64,000 nucleotides of DNA from Dehalococcoidales bacterium (GCA_041656115.1 JBBAED010000003.1:93366-157365), one strand, 5' to 3'. Shown: positions 1 through 7,835, counted from the first letter of the stretch. The notes: generated from the letters alone by a model not told the origin. Numbers and translations are program-made.

Positions 1-124
1 AAACCCGGTCGGTAACGACAATCAGTATGTAATCACCCATATCATAGGTGTCGCGTACCTTGCCGCGAATAAACAACGGCAAAGGCAAATCTGTTTTTAA
101 TAATACTTCGGGTCCTGCGCTCAT
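1..124 (-). CDS. purC: SAICAR synthase, N-terminal fragment (cut by window edge)
   Basis: Only the first 41 codons are inside the window. They read MSAGPEVLLKTDLPLPLF followed by a stretch with RGKVRDTYDMGDY and IVVTDR. This is the nucleotide-binding N-terminus of phosphoribosylaminoimidazole-succinocarboxamide synthase, which joins aspartate to CAIR in purine synthesis. The ATG at 124-122 overlaps the purB stop in an ATGA arrangement, so it is the last visible gene of the purine operon and is probably translationally coupled to purB. The C-terminal part lies off the left edge. Confidence 0.88.
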   Translation of the reverse strand, partial: MSAGPEVLLKTDLPLPLFIRGKVRDTYDMGDYILIVVTDRV

Positions 125-1476
125 AACGCCCTTGGCCCCAATTGTTTAGGCTCCAAAGCCATATATTTCTTTTTCCATTTGGTATCGGTTAAACCCAATC
201 TCTTAAATATCTCATCGACGTAGCGCAAGTAATATTTGTAATCAAAGATATCATCCAATTCCTCAACAGGCAGTTTCTCTACCACCTCAACGTCGGCTTT
301 TAACAATTTCAAGAAGTCTTTACTGCCTTTCCACGATTTCATGGCATTACGCTGTACCATTTTATAGGCTTGTTGGCGGCTTAAACCCTTATCGATAAGC
401 GCCAGCATCACCCTTTGCGAGTAAACAAGCCCTTTGGTTTTATTAAGATTCTTTTCCATTGCATCCGGATAAACCAAGAGCCCGTCCATAACATTGGTAA
501 AGATATGGAGCATGTAATCCAATACCAGGCAGGCATCCGGCATAATTACCCTTTCGGTCGAAGAGTGGCTGATATCTCTTTCATGCCAGAGGGCGATATT
601 TTCCATAGAAGTAAGCGAATAACCTCTGATTAGCCTTGCCAATCCGCAAATTCGTTCACAAAGCTCCGGATTTCTTTTGTGCGGCATAGCGGACGAACCG
701 GTTTGTCCTTCACTAAACGGCTCTTCAACTTCACGGGTATCGGTCTTTTGCAGTCCGCGAATTTCGGTTGCAAATTTTTCCAATGAACCGGCAATAATTG
801 CCAGGGTGGTTACAAATTGAGCGTGCCTGTCGCGTTGCAGCACTTGATTGGATATTGAAGCGGGGCTTAACATTAACTTGGCGCAAGCCTTTTCTTCAAC
901 CTCGGGGGATAAAGTGGCATAAGTGCCGACGGCCCCCGATATTTTCCCTACGGCAATCATTTTGGTTGCTTCGGCCAACCTCTGTCGGTTGCGTTGCATC
1001 TCTTCAATCCATAAAGCCAGCTTCAATCCGAAAGAAGTTGGTTCGGCGTGAATACCATGGGTTCTGCCGATCATTACGGTATATTTATATTTAATTGCTT
1101 TTTCCACTAAAACGGAAAGCAGCCCTTTAATATCCTCGTTTAAGATTTCGGACGCCTCAACCAATTGCAGACTGAGTGCGGTATCCATTACATCCGAAGA
1201 AGTCATTCCCAAGTGAATAAATCTGGCCTCGGGACCCAAACTCTCGGCAACCGAGCCGATAAAGGCGGTCATATCATGATGAGTTTCCACTAAAATTTCT
1301 TCCATGCGCTTCATGTTCAGGCGTGCCATTTTAATTTTGGGAACGGCATTGCGGGGGATTTTCCCCAGCTCGGCCCACGATTCGCAAACTGCGATTTCAA
1401 CATCAAGCCATTTGGTGAATTTATTCTCATCCGACCACACCTTTTTCATTTGCGGACGGCTATAACGCTCGATCAT
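121..1476 (-). CDS. purB: Adenylosuccinate lyase
   Basis: This 451-residue protein is of normal length for PurB, which cleaves SAICAR to AICAR and adenylosuccinate to AMP. The fumarase/aspartase-superfamily signature GSSAMPHKRNP lies at about residues 260-270. It supplies the mobile catalytic-serine loop. The upstream blocks HDMTAF (67-72), GMTSSD (90-95) and GRTHG (137-141) line the active site in this family. The start ATG overlaps the purE stop by 4 bp and the stop overlaps the purC start by 4 bp, so all three are translationally coupled. Nothing in the sequence looks damaged. Confidence 0.97.
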   Translation of the reverse strand: MIERYSRPQMKKVWSDENKFTKWLDVEIAVCESWAELGKIPRNAVPKIKMARLNMKRMEEILVETHHDMTAFIGSVAESLGPEARFIHLGMTSSDVMDTALSLQLVEASEILNEDIKGLLSVLVEKAIKYKYTVMIGRTHGIHAEPTSFGLKLALWIEEMQRNRQRLAEATKMIAVGKISGAVGTYATLSPEVEEKACAKLMLSPASISNQVLQRDRHAQFVTTLAIIAGSLEKFATEIRGLQKTDTREVEEPFSEGQTGSSAMPHKRNPELCERICGLARLIRGYSLTSMENIALWHERDISHSSTERVIMPDACLVLDYMLHIFTNVMDGLLVYPDAMEKNLNKTKGLVYSQRVMLALIDKGLSRQQAYKMVQRNAMKSWKGSKDFLKLLKADVEVVEKLPVEELDDIFDYKYYLRYVDEIFKRLGLTDTKWKKKYMALEPKQLGPRAL

Positions 1477-1952
1477 TTAGACTCCTCCTCTTTGTCTTTG
1501 GCAAGCTCTTTTCGGTAATCCTCATAGCTTTTGCGTATATTTTCATATTTTAATCCTAAAATTTGGGCAGCAAGAAAGGCGGCGTTTTTGGCGCCCGCTT
1601 TGCCAATAGCAACGGTTGCAACCGGAATCCCCCCGGGCATTTGAACAATGGAATAGAGCGAATCAACCCCTTTTAAATCACTGCCGGCAACCGGCACTCC
1701 GATTACCGGAAGGGTTGTCCAGCTTGCAATTACGCCCGGTAAATGGGCTGCCCCACCGGCGGCGGCGATAATAACTTCAAAGCCGTTTTCTCTTGCCGAT
1801 AACCCGAACTGTCTAACCTTTTCCGGCTTGCGATGAGCCGACATAACTTTAACCTCGTAATCGATACCCAGCATCTGTAAGGCATCGATTGCCGGTTGAA
1901 CGGTTTCACTATCTGATTCGGAACCCATTACAATAGCAACTTTTGGCATCAC
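1473..1952 (-). CDS. purE: N5-carboxyaminoimidazole ribonucleotide mutase
   Basis: The protein has 159 residues, typical of the small class I PurE that converts N5-CAIR to CAIR. The N-terminal phosphate-binding GSESDS motif (about 10-15), the SAHRKPEK loop with the catalytic His, and the AAAGGAAHLPGV segment are all present. A purK gene is not visible nearby, although class I PurE normally works with PurK. It starts 9 bp downstream of purD and its stop overlaps the purB start. The first two codons are both Met, so the exact start is uncertain by one residue. Confidence 0.95.
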   Translation of the reverse strand: MMPKVAIVMGSESDSETVQPAIDALQMLGIDYEVKVMSAHRKPEKVRQFGLSARENGFEVIIAAAGGAAHLPGVIASWTTLPVIGVPVAGSDLKGVDSLYSIVQMPGGIPVATVAIGKAGAKNAAFLAAQILGLKYENIRKSYEDYRKELAKDKEEESK

Positions 1953-1961
1953 AACTCCTAT

Positions 1962-3236
1962 TTAGAAATCGCTTTCATTATCCGAGAGGGCGATATCGCG
2001 CCTATAATGGCATCCCTCGAAATGAATTCTTGAAACATTATTATAAACTTTTTGCCGTGCTTCCGCGAGGTTTTTACCCAACCCCACCACGGTTAAAACC
2101 CTGCCGCCGTCGGTTAAGATATTGCCGCAAGAGTCAGCCCTGGTTCCGGCATGAAAGACCATTATATCACTATCGACGTCGGAGAGTCCGCTAATCGGTA
2201 AACCCTTGGGGTAATTTCCGGGATACCCCGCCGAAGTCATTACAACGCCGACACAGGCGTCTTCCGTCCATTCCATTTCAATTTCGCTTAGCCTGTTTTC
2301 GGCAACGGCAAGCATTATTTCAAAAAGGTCTGATTTTAGGCGCGGTAAGATTACCTGCGTTTCGGGGTCTCCGAAACGGGCATTAAACTCCATCACTTTC
2401 GGTCCTTCTTCCGTAATCATTAAACCGCCGTATAATACCCCGTGGTAGGGGGTGCCTTCGGTAATCATGGCCCGGATAGTGGGCTCCATAATCCTCTCAG
2501 AGACCTCTTTTGACAATTCGGGGGTTAAAAAGAAAGGGGGGCTGTAACAACCCATTCCGCCGGTATTCGGGCCCTTATTTCCATCAAAAACGGCCTTATG
2601 GTCACAGGCAAAAACCATTGGGAGGGAAGCGGAGGCATCGGCAAAATAAAAAGCGCTCATCTCCCTGCCAATCATTTTTTCTTCGATAACAACACTGTTA
2701 CCGGCGTCACCGTGTATTTTTGAATCCATTATATCCGCAAGGGCCTGCAAGGCCTCTTCCCTCGTTTCGGCAACAACAACCCCTTTACCGGCCGCAAGCC
2801 CGTCGGCTTTAACAACAATCGGCATTGATATACTGTTAATATATTCTTGTGCTTCGGCGTAAGAAGAAAAGTTAACGCTTTTAGCGCAGGGGATGTTATA
2901 TTTCTGGAGAAGATTTTTGGAAAAAACCTTACTGGCTTCGATTTGGGCAGCCGCTTTGTTAGGGCCGAAAACCTTAAGCCCTTTGGATTGAAAGGCATCG
3001 ACAATTCCCGCCGCCAGCGGTCCCTCGGGGCCGATAACGGTTAATCCGATATTATTTGCTAATGCAAACTCGACCAGCGCCGGAATATCGTTTGCCTTAA
3101 TATCAATGTTTTTTGCAGCCAGTGCAGTCCCCGCATTACCCGGGGCCGCAAATATCGCATCCACTTTTGGGCTTTGAGCAAGTTTCCAAACAAGGGTATG
3201 CTCCCGGCCGCCACTGCCAACAACAAGTACTTTCAG
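1962..3236 (-). CDS. purD: Phosphoribosylamine-glycine ligase, apparent CTG start
   Basis: GAR synthetase joins glycine to phosphoribosylamine. The ATP-grasp body is clear (VVKADGLAAGKGVVVA, then VVIEEKMIGRE, then MEFNARFGDPETQ). The family N-terminus KVLVVGSGGREHTLVWKLAQ is encoded upstream of the first GTG codon (3164). Reading back in frame, a TAA stop occurs at 3251-3249, and the only possible initiator between it and the conserved motif is CTG at 3236-3234. A GGAGGA sequence sits 5-6 bases upstream of it. With that start the protein has 424 residues, the normal PurD length. The CTG overlaps the TGA of the preceding gene (CTGA). A sequencing error changing ATG to CTG cannot be excluded. 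Confidence 0.93.
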   Translation of the reverse strand: MKVLVVGSGGREHTLVWKLAQSPKVDAIFAAPGNAGTALAAKNIDIKANDIPALVEFALANNIGLTVIGPEGPLAAGIVDAFQSKGLKVFGPNKAAAQIEASKVFSKNLLQKYNIPCAKSVNFSSYAEAQEYINSISMPIVVKADGLAAGKGVVVAETREEALQALADIMDSKIHGDAGNSVVIEEKMIGREMSAFYFADASASLPMVFACDHKAVFDGNKGPNTGGMGCYSPPFFLTPELSKEVSERIMEPTIRAMITEGTPYHGVLYGGLMITEEGPKVMEFNARFGDPETQVILPRLKSDLFEIMLAVAENRLSEIEMEWTEDACVGVVMTSAGYPGNYPKGLPISGLSDVDSDIMVFHAGTRADSCGNILTDGGRVLTVVGLGKNLAEARQKVYNNVSRIHFEGCHYRRDIALSDNESDF

Positions 3237-3646
3237 AGGATTCCTCCTTTATCGTAATCTAGTATCATTTTATCCATTTTTTTACTGAATGACGTTTTGA
3301 AACTTATCGCTAAATCAGTCCAAAAGACAGCCGCCGAAAAAGCAAATCGGCCCCTTTTTTGTTCGAATTTCAAGCGATTTTTAGCCGATTTAATACAGGC
3401 ATCCAGCGTTAATTTAAAATCTTTTTGTAATAGTCGGAGTTTACTGTATTCGGGCTTGGGCAGTTTTTTTACGGTCGCTAAAATCGGTGGCAGAGCGACC
3501 AAAACGTTTGCCAGCCCGTCTAAATCGGTAGGAAATCCGTCGGGGCCTATATTTGTAAAGGGAACCGTAATTTCTTCGGCTTGCCTATACAAAGGCACAA
3601 CCGCCGTGAGCCAGGTTATAGTATCCTGCTTTTCTGTATTTTTCAT
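3233..3646 (-). CDS. Hypothetical protein, 137 aa, coupled to purD
   Basis: I do not recognise this family. The protein is mostly helical by composition, lacks a signal peptide and has a Lys/Phe-rich C-terminal half with one moderately hydrophobic stretch (FAFSAAVFWTDLAISF, about residues 100-115) that is too polar for a confident membrane segment. The stop overlaps the purD start by 4 bp and the gene follows the membrane-anchored 179-residue gene by 16 bp, so the three appear to be one transcript. A GGAAG sequence precedes the ATG. No catalytic motif is visible. Confidence 0.7.
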   Translation of the reverse strand: MKNTEKQDTITWLTAVVPLYRQAEEITVPFTNIGPDGFPTDLDGLANVLVALPPILATVKKLPKPEYSKLRLLQKDFKLTLDACIKSAKNRLKFEQKRGRFAFSAAVFWTDLAISFKTSFSKKMDKMILDYDKGGIL

Positions 3647-3662
3647 TGCATCTTCCGGCTAA

Positions 3663-4202
3663 TCAGTTAGTCGAATTAACAATATAATTATTCAGTTCGT
3701 TTATAAAATTAGCCCTGGCGGGTCCGACCGCTTCCATATGGGCGATAGCATTGTTTAATAACTCGCCCTTACCCTGTTCTATGGCTGAAGCAATCCATTG
3801 AATTGCCTGCACAAGGTTACGGGTAACATTGTTAATGTAATAGGTTTGTAACTGAGCGGCCGCCGCATCGGGTACTTTCATTAAAGTCGCATTGGAATGT
3901 AACTGCGCAACCTTACCGTGAACCTTTGAAACACTGTCGCTCCATGCTTGGCTGGAGATTTGCGGATTTGACATCAAGCTATTAAGGCTTAGGATGGCAT
4001 CAACGACTTCCGAATCCAATGCGGTTACCGCCACAGCATATTCCGCCTCACCGCTCTGTGTAGGGGTGCTGACTTCTGTCGTGGTGGTAGTGATAAATCG
4101 GGGGCCGAATATATCGTCGCGGTAAAATATTAATACAAAGCACGTGCCTCCGATAATAAGCACCGTAGCAATTATAAGCACAATCTTAGTAACAAGATCC
4201 AT
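3663..4202 (-). CDS. Hypothetical membrane-anchored protein, 179 aa
   Basis: The N-terminus has a single strong hydrophobic segment (about residues 5-26) followed by a charged FYRDD stop-transfer sequence and a Thr/Ser-rich linker. This suggests a type II anchor with an exported helical domain (about 55-179). The domain has no Cys and no recognisable enzyme motif; its helices resemble those of small extracytoplasmic four-helix proteins, but this is only an impression. It is the first gene after a near-consensus minus-strand promoter and leads into the purine genes, so it may simply share their promoter. Confidence 0.68.
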   Translation of the reverse strand: MDLVTKIVLIIATVLIIGGTCFVLIFYRDDIFGPRFITTTTTEVSTPTQSGEAEYAVAVTALDSEVVDAILSLNSLMSNPQISSQAWSDSVSKVHGKVAQLHSNATLMKVPDAAAAQLQTYYINNVTRNLVQAIQWIASAIEQGKGELLNNAIAHMEAVGPARANFINELNNYIVNSTN

Positions 4203-4348
4203 ATGAAGTCACCTTCTCCCGCTTTTTGTTCTCACCGGCAAATTCGAGGCTGATCTCGATATTTTGCTTTATATGATACTCTTTTATCCGACTTTATGCC
4301 ACCTGTTTGTTTTAGCCGGTTAATCATAAATCGATAAATATTACCCCA

Positions 4349-4376
4349 ATTATACCGCCTGAGAAAAGCATGTCAA
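4349..4376 (-). promoter_or_regulatory. Near-consensus sigma70 promoter for the purine operon
   Basis: On the minus strand TTGACA (4376-4371) and TATAAT (4354-4349) are separated by 16 bp. Transcription would start near 4342, about 140 bases upstream of the 179-residue membrane gene and then purD-purE-purB-purC. The flanks resemble those of the second promoter at 7623-7650. Confidence 0.75.
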
Positions 4377-4411
4377 CATATTTTCAGCTTTTGGGAGAGA
4401 AAAGCCCTCGC

Positions 4412-4440
4412 TTGCTTTGTGTGCTACATTGTGTTACGAT
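4412..4440 (+). promoter_or_regulatory. Possible promoter/operator of the toxin-antitoxin pair
   Basis: TTGCTT (4412-4417) and TACGAT (4435-4440) lie 17 bp apart upstream of the antitoxin gene. Two copies of TGTGYTAC (4420-4427 and 4430-4437) repeat at a 10 bp interval within this promoter, a spacing that places both on the same helix face. RelB-type antitoxins usually repress their own promoter, so this is a candidate operator; the assignment is inference. Confidence 0.4.
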
Positions 4441-4465
4441 ATATTTGTAATGGGGAGGTGTTAAT

Positions 4466-4690
4466 ATGGCCACGATTACAGTAAGGCTAAACAAAGATGA
4501 AGAAAGAATCTACAAAGAGTATGCCGAATATAAAAATATCCCTTTATCGACGCTGATGAAGGAAGCGCTGACCGAGAAAATTGAAAATGAGATTGATTTA
4601 AAAGCCATTTTGGCATACGAGGAAGCGTTAAAGAACGGGCAGGTCGGATATGTTTCTTTCGGCGAAATTAAAAAAAGATTAAAGATGTAA
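4466..4690 (+). CDS. RelB/DUF6290-type antitoxin
   Basis: The 74-residue protein begins MATITVRLNKDEERIYKEYA, a ribbon-helix-helix start typical of RelB/DUF6290 antitoxins, and continues with a helical toxin-wrapping tail ending EIKKRLKM. A strong GGGGAGG ribosome site precedes the ATG. The toxin gene begins one base after the stop codon. The family normally binds DNA through the ribbon-helix-helix domain and neutralises the mRNA-cleaving toxin. Base composition is AT-rich like the rest of the 4.2-7.9 kb island. Confidence 0.85.
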   Translation: MATITVRLNKDEERIYKEYAEYKNIPLSTLMKEALTEKIENEIDLKAILAYEEALKNGQVGYVSFGEIKKRLKM

Positions 4691-4691
4691 A

Positions 4692-4958
4692 ATGAAATAT
4701 TCGATTGTTTTTGAGAAAAATGCCGAAAAGCAGCTAAGCGAATTGGGTATCACTCAACAAAGGATAATAATCAATTGGATATCCGAAAACTTGGGGAATG
4801 CCGAAAATCCGCGTGTGCATGGCACAGCCTTAAAAGGCAAAAAAGAATATTGGCGATATAAAATCGGGGATTACAGGGTTATTGCCGATATTAAAGGGAT
4901 GGGGATTTATCTGATTACAATTGAAAGGGGTAACAGAAAGAGTATTTACAACGATTGA
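4692..4958 (+). CDS. RelE/ParE-superfamily toxin
   Basis: The 88-residue protein has the RelE fold signatures: an N-terminal FEKNAEKQLSEL helix, the GTALKGKKEYWRYKIGDYRVIADI block of basic residues, and a final IERGNRKSIY strand. RelE toxins cleave mRNA in the ribosomal A site; the conserved Lys/Arg positions are present but catalytic activity cannot be confirmed by reading. It immediately follows the antitoxin gene with no room for its own promoter. The ATG start follows the antitoxin stop (TAAAATG), so translation is probably coupled. Confidence 0.87.
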   Translation: MKYSIVFEKNAEKQLSELGITQQRIIINWISENLGNAENPRVHGTALKGKKEYWRYKIGDYRVIADIKGMGIYLITIERGNRKSIYND

Positions 4959-5179
4959 TGGGGGGTCTCCTTTTGTTGTTCTCCAAAGTGTAAACTAGAC
5001 ATTAAACAAATTTGTTTTAGGTAACATAAATTCTTTTATTCAGTTTGATACTAACTATCTATCTTCTATGGCATTAACTAGTATTTTGTTATCAAAGTGG
5101 TATCAAAAGCATGATGTCAGCTTGAGTTTAATCAGTAAGTAAACGCGCCATTTCACATATTATTAGAATTGATTTTTAG
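4959..5179. other. AT-rich non-coding stretch downstream of the toxin gene
   Basis: No ORF, tRNA or clear terminator is visible in these 221 bases. A perfect 14-bp palindrome, AAACAAATTTGTTT, lies at 5004-5017. The stretch separates the plus-strand toxin gene from the minus-strand small gene that ends at 5180, so it is a convergent intergenic region. It looks like decayed accessory DNA, but no transposase remnant can be recognised. Confidence 0.4.
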
Positions 5180-5485
5180 TTACTCTAAACCTTGACAATA
5201 TCTTTCTTTCGCTTCCTTAAAATCCATACTAACAGATGCAATAATCTCTTCTTTTGCAGCTTTCAATTCAGCGAGCTTTTCATAAAGTTTCTCGTATACT
5301 AATTTTTGTGAAGGCATAGTTATTCGATTGCTGGCATCATCGATTTCATCTAATTCAATATTTTCTTCCTCATAAATAGTTTTCAATAACCTTAAAATGT
5401 CTTCCTTGGTTATTGAATCTATATTTTTGTATTCACTCCCATTAAGATAATACCCTTCTTGATTCTCAATCTTTAACAGCTTCAT
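5180..5485 (-). CDS. Small acidic helical protein coupled to the PHP-ATPase
   Basis: The 101-residue protein starts MKLLKIENQEGYYLNG. This start (5485) is preferred over an upstream ATG at 5518 because AGGAGGGAA lies just before it, inside the end of the PHP-ATPase gene. The two genes overlap by 20 bp in different frames. The protein has a short beta-rich N-terminus (EGYYLNGSEYKNIDSITKEDILRLL), an acidic middle and a long C-terminal helix rich in Lys/Glu. I do not recognise the family. Its tight coupling suggests it works with the ATPase, perhaps as an accessory or control subunit; that role is inferred from position only. Confidence 0.72.
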   Translation of the reverse strand: MKLLKIENQEGYYLNGSEYKNIDSITKEDILRLLKTIYEEENIELDEIDDASNRITMPSQKLVYEKLYEKLAELKAAKEEIIASVSMDFKEAKERYCQGLE

Positions 5486-7508
5486 ATATTTCCCTCCTCT
5501 GTGTGTAAGCGTCTTCACCAGCTTCCATTGTTTCCATTAGTGATAAGTAATTAGCTTTCTCTTTGCCGCATATGCTTTTTAAGTTCTTTGATGTTAATTG
5601 CCCCGTATAAACATAATATTGCGGCCCATTATCAGTCATTTCTTTTTCTGTAAGTATTATAAAATCTGGTTTCAACAAAATTCCTATGGAATTATTATGT
5701 GTCACGACGAAAACAGTGGATTTAAGTGATAGCTCCTTAATGGATACAATTACATTGTCTTTGATAAATATGTTGTCAAACGAAGACTCTGGTTCATCAA
5801 TTAGAACCATTTCATATTTATAGGCATCCTTTAATTCTGCCAAAAGATTGTATTCGGCTTTTTCTCCTCCTGATAACTCACTATCGAAAAGGTTTTTTAC
5901 TGTATAGGATAACTTCCAAAACGCTTTGTAAATGTTTTCATATTGAATATTATAGTTATCTCTTTCTTTCCTAAGTTTTCTGTAAAATTCGAATGGAGAA
6001 CATGGAATCTTCATAAGTGAAGTTGTATTTTTTGCTGCACAAGCTTTATTTATTTCTGTAGCAGTGGTAATCCTGCTTACTTTTGCCTCAACTGCAAACC
6101 CGAATATTTGTTCAGTTTTAACAACCCTTTCTTCTCCTCCGGTTTGAATTAAATCGTTAAACTTATCCTCAATAACCAATAGCCTAAAATGATTCTTCAA
6201 ATTTACATCTTCAATTGGGTTTAGAGATGACTTTTTCCCAAGGCTGCTTTTAATAGTCCTTACCAAGTGATTGGTTGCTTCAATTAAAAAGTTTTCTACT
6301 TTTATTTTATTATAATGCTTTATTAGTTCTAAACAGAGCTTGACCATTTTTTGTTTCGAAACCCATTTTGAAACTTCACTCTCGTACTTTATATCATCAA
6401 TAATTGTAATTAAGGATTCAATAATCTTCTTTAAATCTGTTAAGTCTTGTGTATCCAAGGTTGATTCTGTAAAAAGCCTAACCCGTGAATATATATCTTC
6501 TTTTTGGGTATTGGTAGCAAAGTTTTTCAGCGTTTTAATATATGTTCCTATCTTGATAATACTTTCATCCCAATCAAGCGTTGAAATACATTCAAGCAAT
6601 TGCTTTAGCTCTTTAAAATAATCGGCCGTAAAATGATCGTTTTCGCGTTCAATTATTTGTTCAAACTTCTCATCCTCACTTCTACTCACTAGATCAAATT
6701 GACGAATATATTTAATACTATCAATTGGATAGCTTTTCGCGATAGTATTCAATGTATATGTTTTCCCAGAAGAACGTTTCCCTAAAACAATATTTAAACC
6801 TGTAGATGCAACAGTGCCATCTTCTAATATCTGAAAAACTTGTTCTTGGTCACTGTCTGTTAAGCTAACATTCTTCTTGTCTTTGAGTGCATATTTAATT
6901 TTTGGAATAGAAATCTCATCGCAATTTATATACGTTTGTCGTGTCGGAAACTGATGACTATCCATTTTCTCCACTACTTGTGCCGCTCGCCAGTCACTGA
7001 AAAGCAATGGAGTTAGCCCGTCTTCTTTTTTATATCGTTCGAATTTTTTCGGACTCTGAACCTCTCCAGCATCAACAAACCCCTCAAGATTTTTTAGAAT
7101 AGTATCGCTGACTTGAGGCTCTTTATCATAATGGGGAATGAGTAAGTATTGGTTCAGATTTGTAAATATGTTTGTAAATGCATTATAGTCAATTGATTCC
7201 GTGTCACTGACAAATTTATCTTGAACTTGTTTGCATTCTGTATCAAATTTTCCAAGCATATCTATTGGAGAAATTATTATGATGTGTCCATTTTCAATAT
7301 TTATTTCTATTCCAGGGAACACAACTACCCCTCCCAACTTTGCACTAATAAATTCAAACTGTTGTCTATCAAAGCAGTTGTGATTTGTGATTGCAATAGC
7401 ATCTATTCCTAATTTATCGACATACCCTTTCATTGCTTCAATTGAAAACGTGAAGTCAGAATCAAGATTAGTAGCCTTCGTATGAATATGGAAATCGAGT
7501 TTTTTCAA
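5466..7508 (-). CDS. PHP-domain/SMC-like ATPase fusion, Ppl-type defence protein
   Basis: The 680-residue protein joins two modules. Residues 1-180 are a PHP metal-dependent phosphoesterase: DFHIHT (H7, H9), TNHN (H43), GIEIN (E68), IPHYD (H126) and SDW (D172). Residues from about 225 form an ABC/SMC-type ATPase with Walker A GKRSSGKT (243-250), a long helical insertion, the LSGGE signature (about 545-549), Walker B MVLIDEPES (about 567-575) and a VTHN switch (about 602-605). This layout resembles the single-gene Ppl (polymerase/histidinol phosphatase-like) anti-phage system, from memory. The family would sense phage nucleic acid with the ATPase and act through the PHP nuclease or phosphatase. 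The last PHP ligand is Arg in place of the usual His (SDWR). The gene is markedly AT-rich. Confidence 0.82.
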   Translation of the reverse strand: MKKLDFHIHTKATNLDSDFTFSIEAMKGYVDKLGIDAIAITNHNCFDRQQFEFISAKLGGVVVFPGIEINIENGHIIIISPIDMLGKFDTECKQVQDKFVSDTESIDYNAFTNIFTNLNQYLLIPHYDKEPQVSDTILKNLEGFVDAGEVQSPKKFERYKKEDGLTPLLFSDWRAAQVVEKMDSHQFPTRQTYINCDEISIPKIKYALKDKKNVSLTDSDQEQVFQILEDGTVASTGLNIVLGKRSSGKTYTLNTIAKSYPIDSIKYIRQFDLVSRSEDEKFEQIIERENDHFTADYFKELKQLLECISTLDWDESIIKIGTYIKTLKNFATNTQKEDIYSRVRLFTESTLDTQDLTDLKKIIESLITIIDDIKYESEVSKWVSKQKMVKLCLELIKHYNKIKVENFLIEATNHLVRTIKSSLGKKSSLNPIEDVNLKNHFRLLVIEDKFNDLIQTGGEERVVKTEQIFGFAVEAKVSRITTATEINKACAAKNTTSLMKIPCSPFEFYRKLRKERDNYNIQYENIYKAFWKLSYTVKNLFDSELSGGEKAEYNLLAELKDAYKYEMVLIDEPESSFDNIFIKDNVIVSIKELSLKSTVFVVTHNNSIGILLKPDFIILTEKEMTDNGPQYYVYTGQLTSKNLKSICGKEKANYLSLMETMEAGEDAYTQRREIYEAVKD

Positions 7509-7622
7509 AACTATTCCCCTTTGACTAGTCCCTTTTGGTTAAACATCTAATAAATCCATCCCGCCGTGGCATTTCTGTTTACTCAACCAATTAGTGTCCG
7601 CAAATTCATAAACATTATTCCA

Positions 7623-7650
7623 ATTATAACGCGAGAATCAAACATGTCAA
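7623..7650 (-). promoter_or_regulatory. Near-consensus sigma70 promoter for the PHP-ATPase operon
   Basis: On the minus strand TTGACA (7650-7645) and TATAAT (7628-7623) are 16 bp apart. The start would be near 7616, giving a leader of about 108 bases before the PHP-ATPase ATG. From the -35 into the transcribed region, 37 of 49 bases match the promoter at 4349-4376. Confidence 0.75.
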
Positions 7651-7672
7651 TATATTCTATATTATTGAGTTA

Positions 7673-7703
7673 TTCAAAAGCTTAACAATGTAGGGCTTTT
7701 GAA
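7673..7703. repeat. 9-bp inverted repeat with 13-base loop
   Basis: TTCAAAAGC (7673-7681) and GCTTTTGAA (7695-7703) are perfect complements. A second, wider inverted pair, TTTTGTTAG (7707-7715) and CTAACAAAA (7792-7800), encloses 76 bases just beyond it. The region between the PHP-ATPase promoter and the guaA terminator holds no ORF. The nested repeats may be the scar of a small mobile element or just regulatory hairpins. Confidence 0.4.
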
Positions 7704-7799
7704 CTATTTTGTTAGGTGTAGAAGTTGGATACTTTCATTCTGCGTTACTTCATCAATCAGAGATGCATTCCGCCATTTTGGAATGATATAACTAACAAA

Positions 7800-7835
7800 A
7801 AAGGCTATCCGACCCTTTCAAATCAGATAGCCTTT
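7800..7835 (-). terminator. Intrinsic terminator of guaA
   Basis: The arms AAAGGCTATC (7800-7809) and GATAGCCTTT (7826-7835) are perfectly complementary over 10 bp with a 16-base loop. On the minus strand the hairpin is followed by a T-rich run, which fits termination 64 bases past the guaA stop. Confidence 0.8.

Noticed and set aside
415..1094. Plus-strand ORFs over purB
   Set aside because: They are antisense shadows of a clear enzyme gene without ribosome sites or recognisable products. Similar shadows across the other genes were left out for the same reason.
4959..5179. Insertion-sequence remnant
   Set aside because: Only a short palindrome and AT-rich DNA are present; no transposase fragment or paired terminal repeats could be read.
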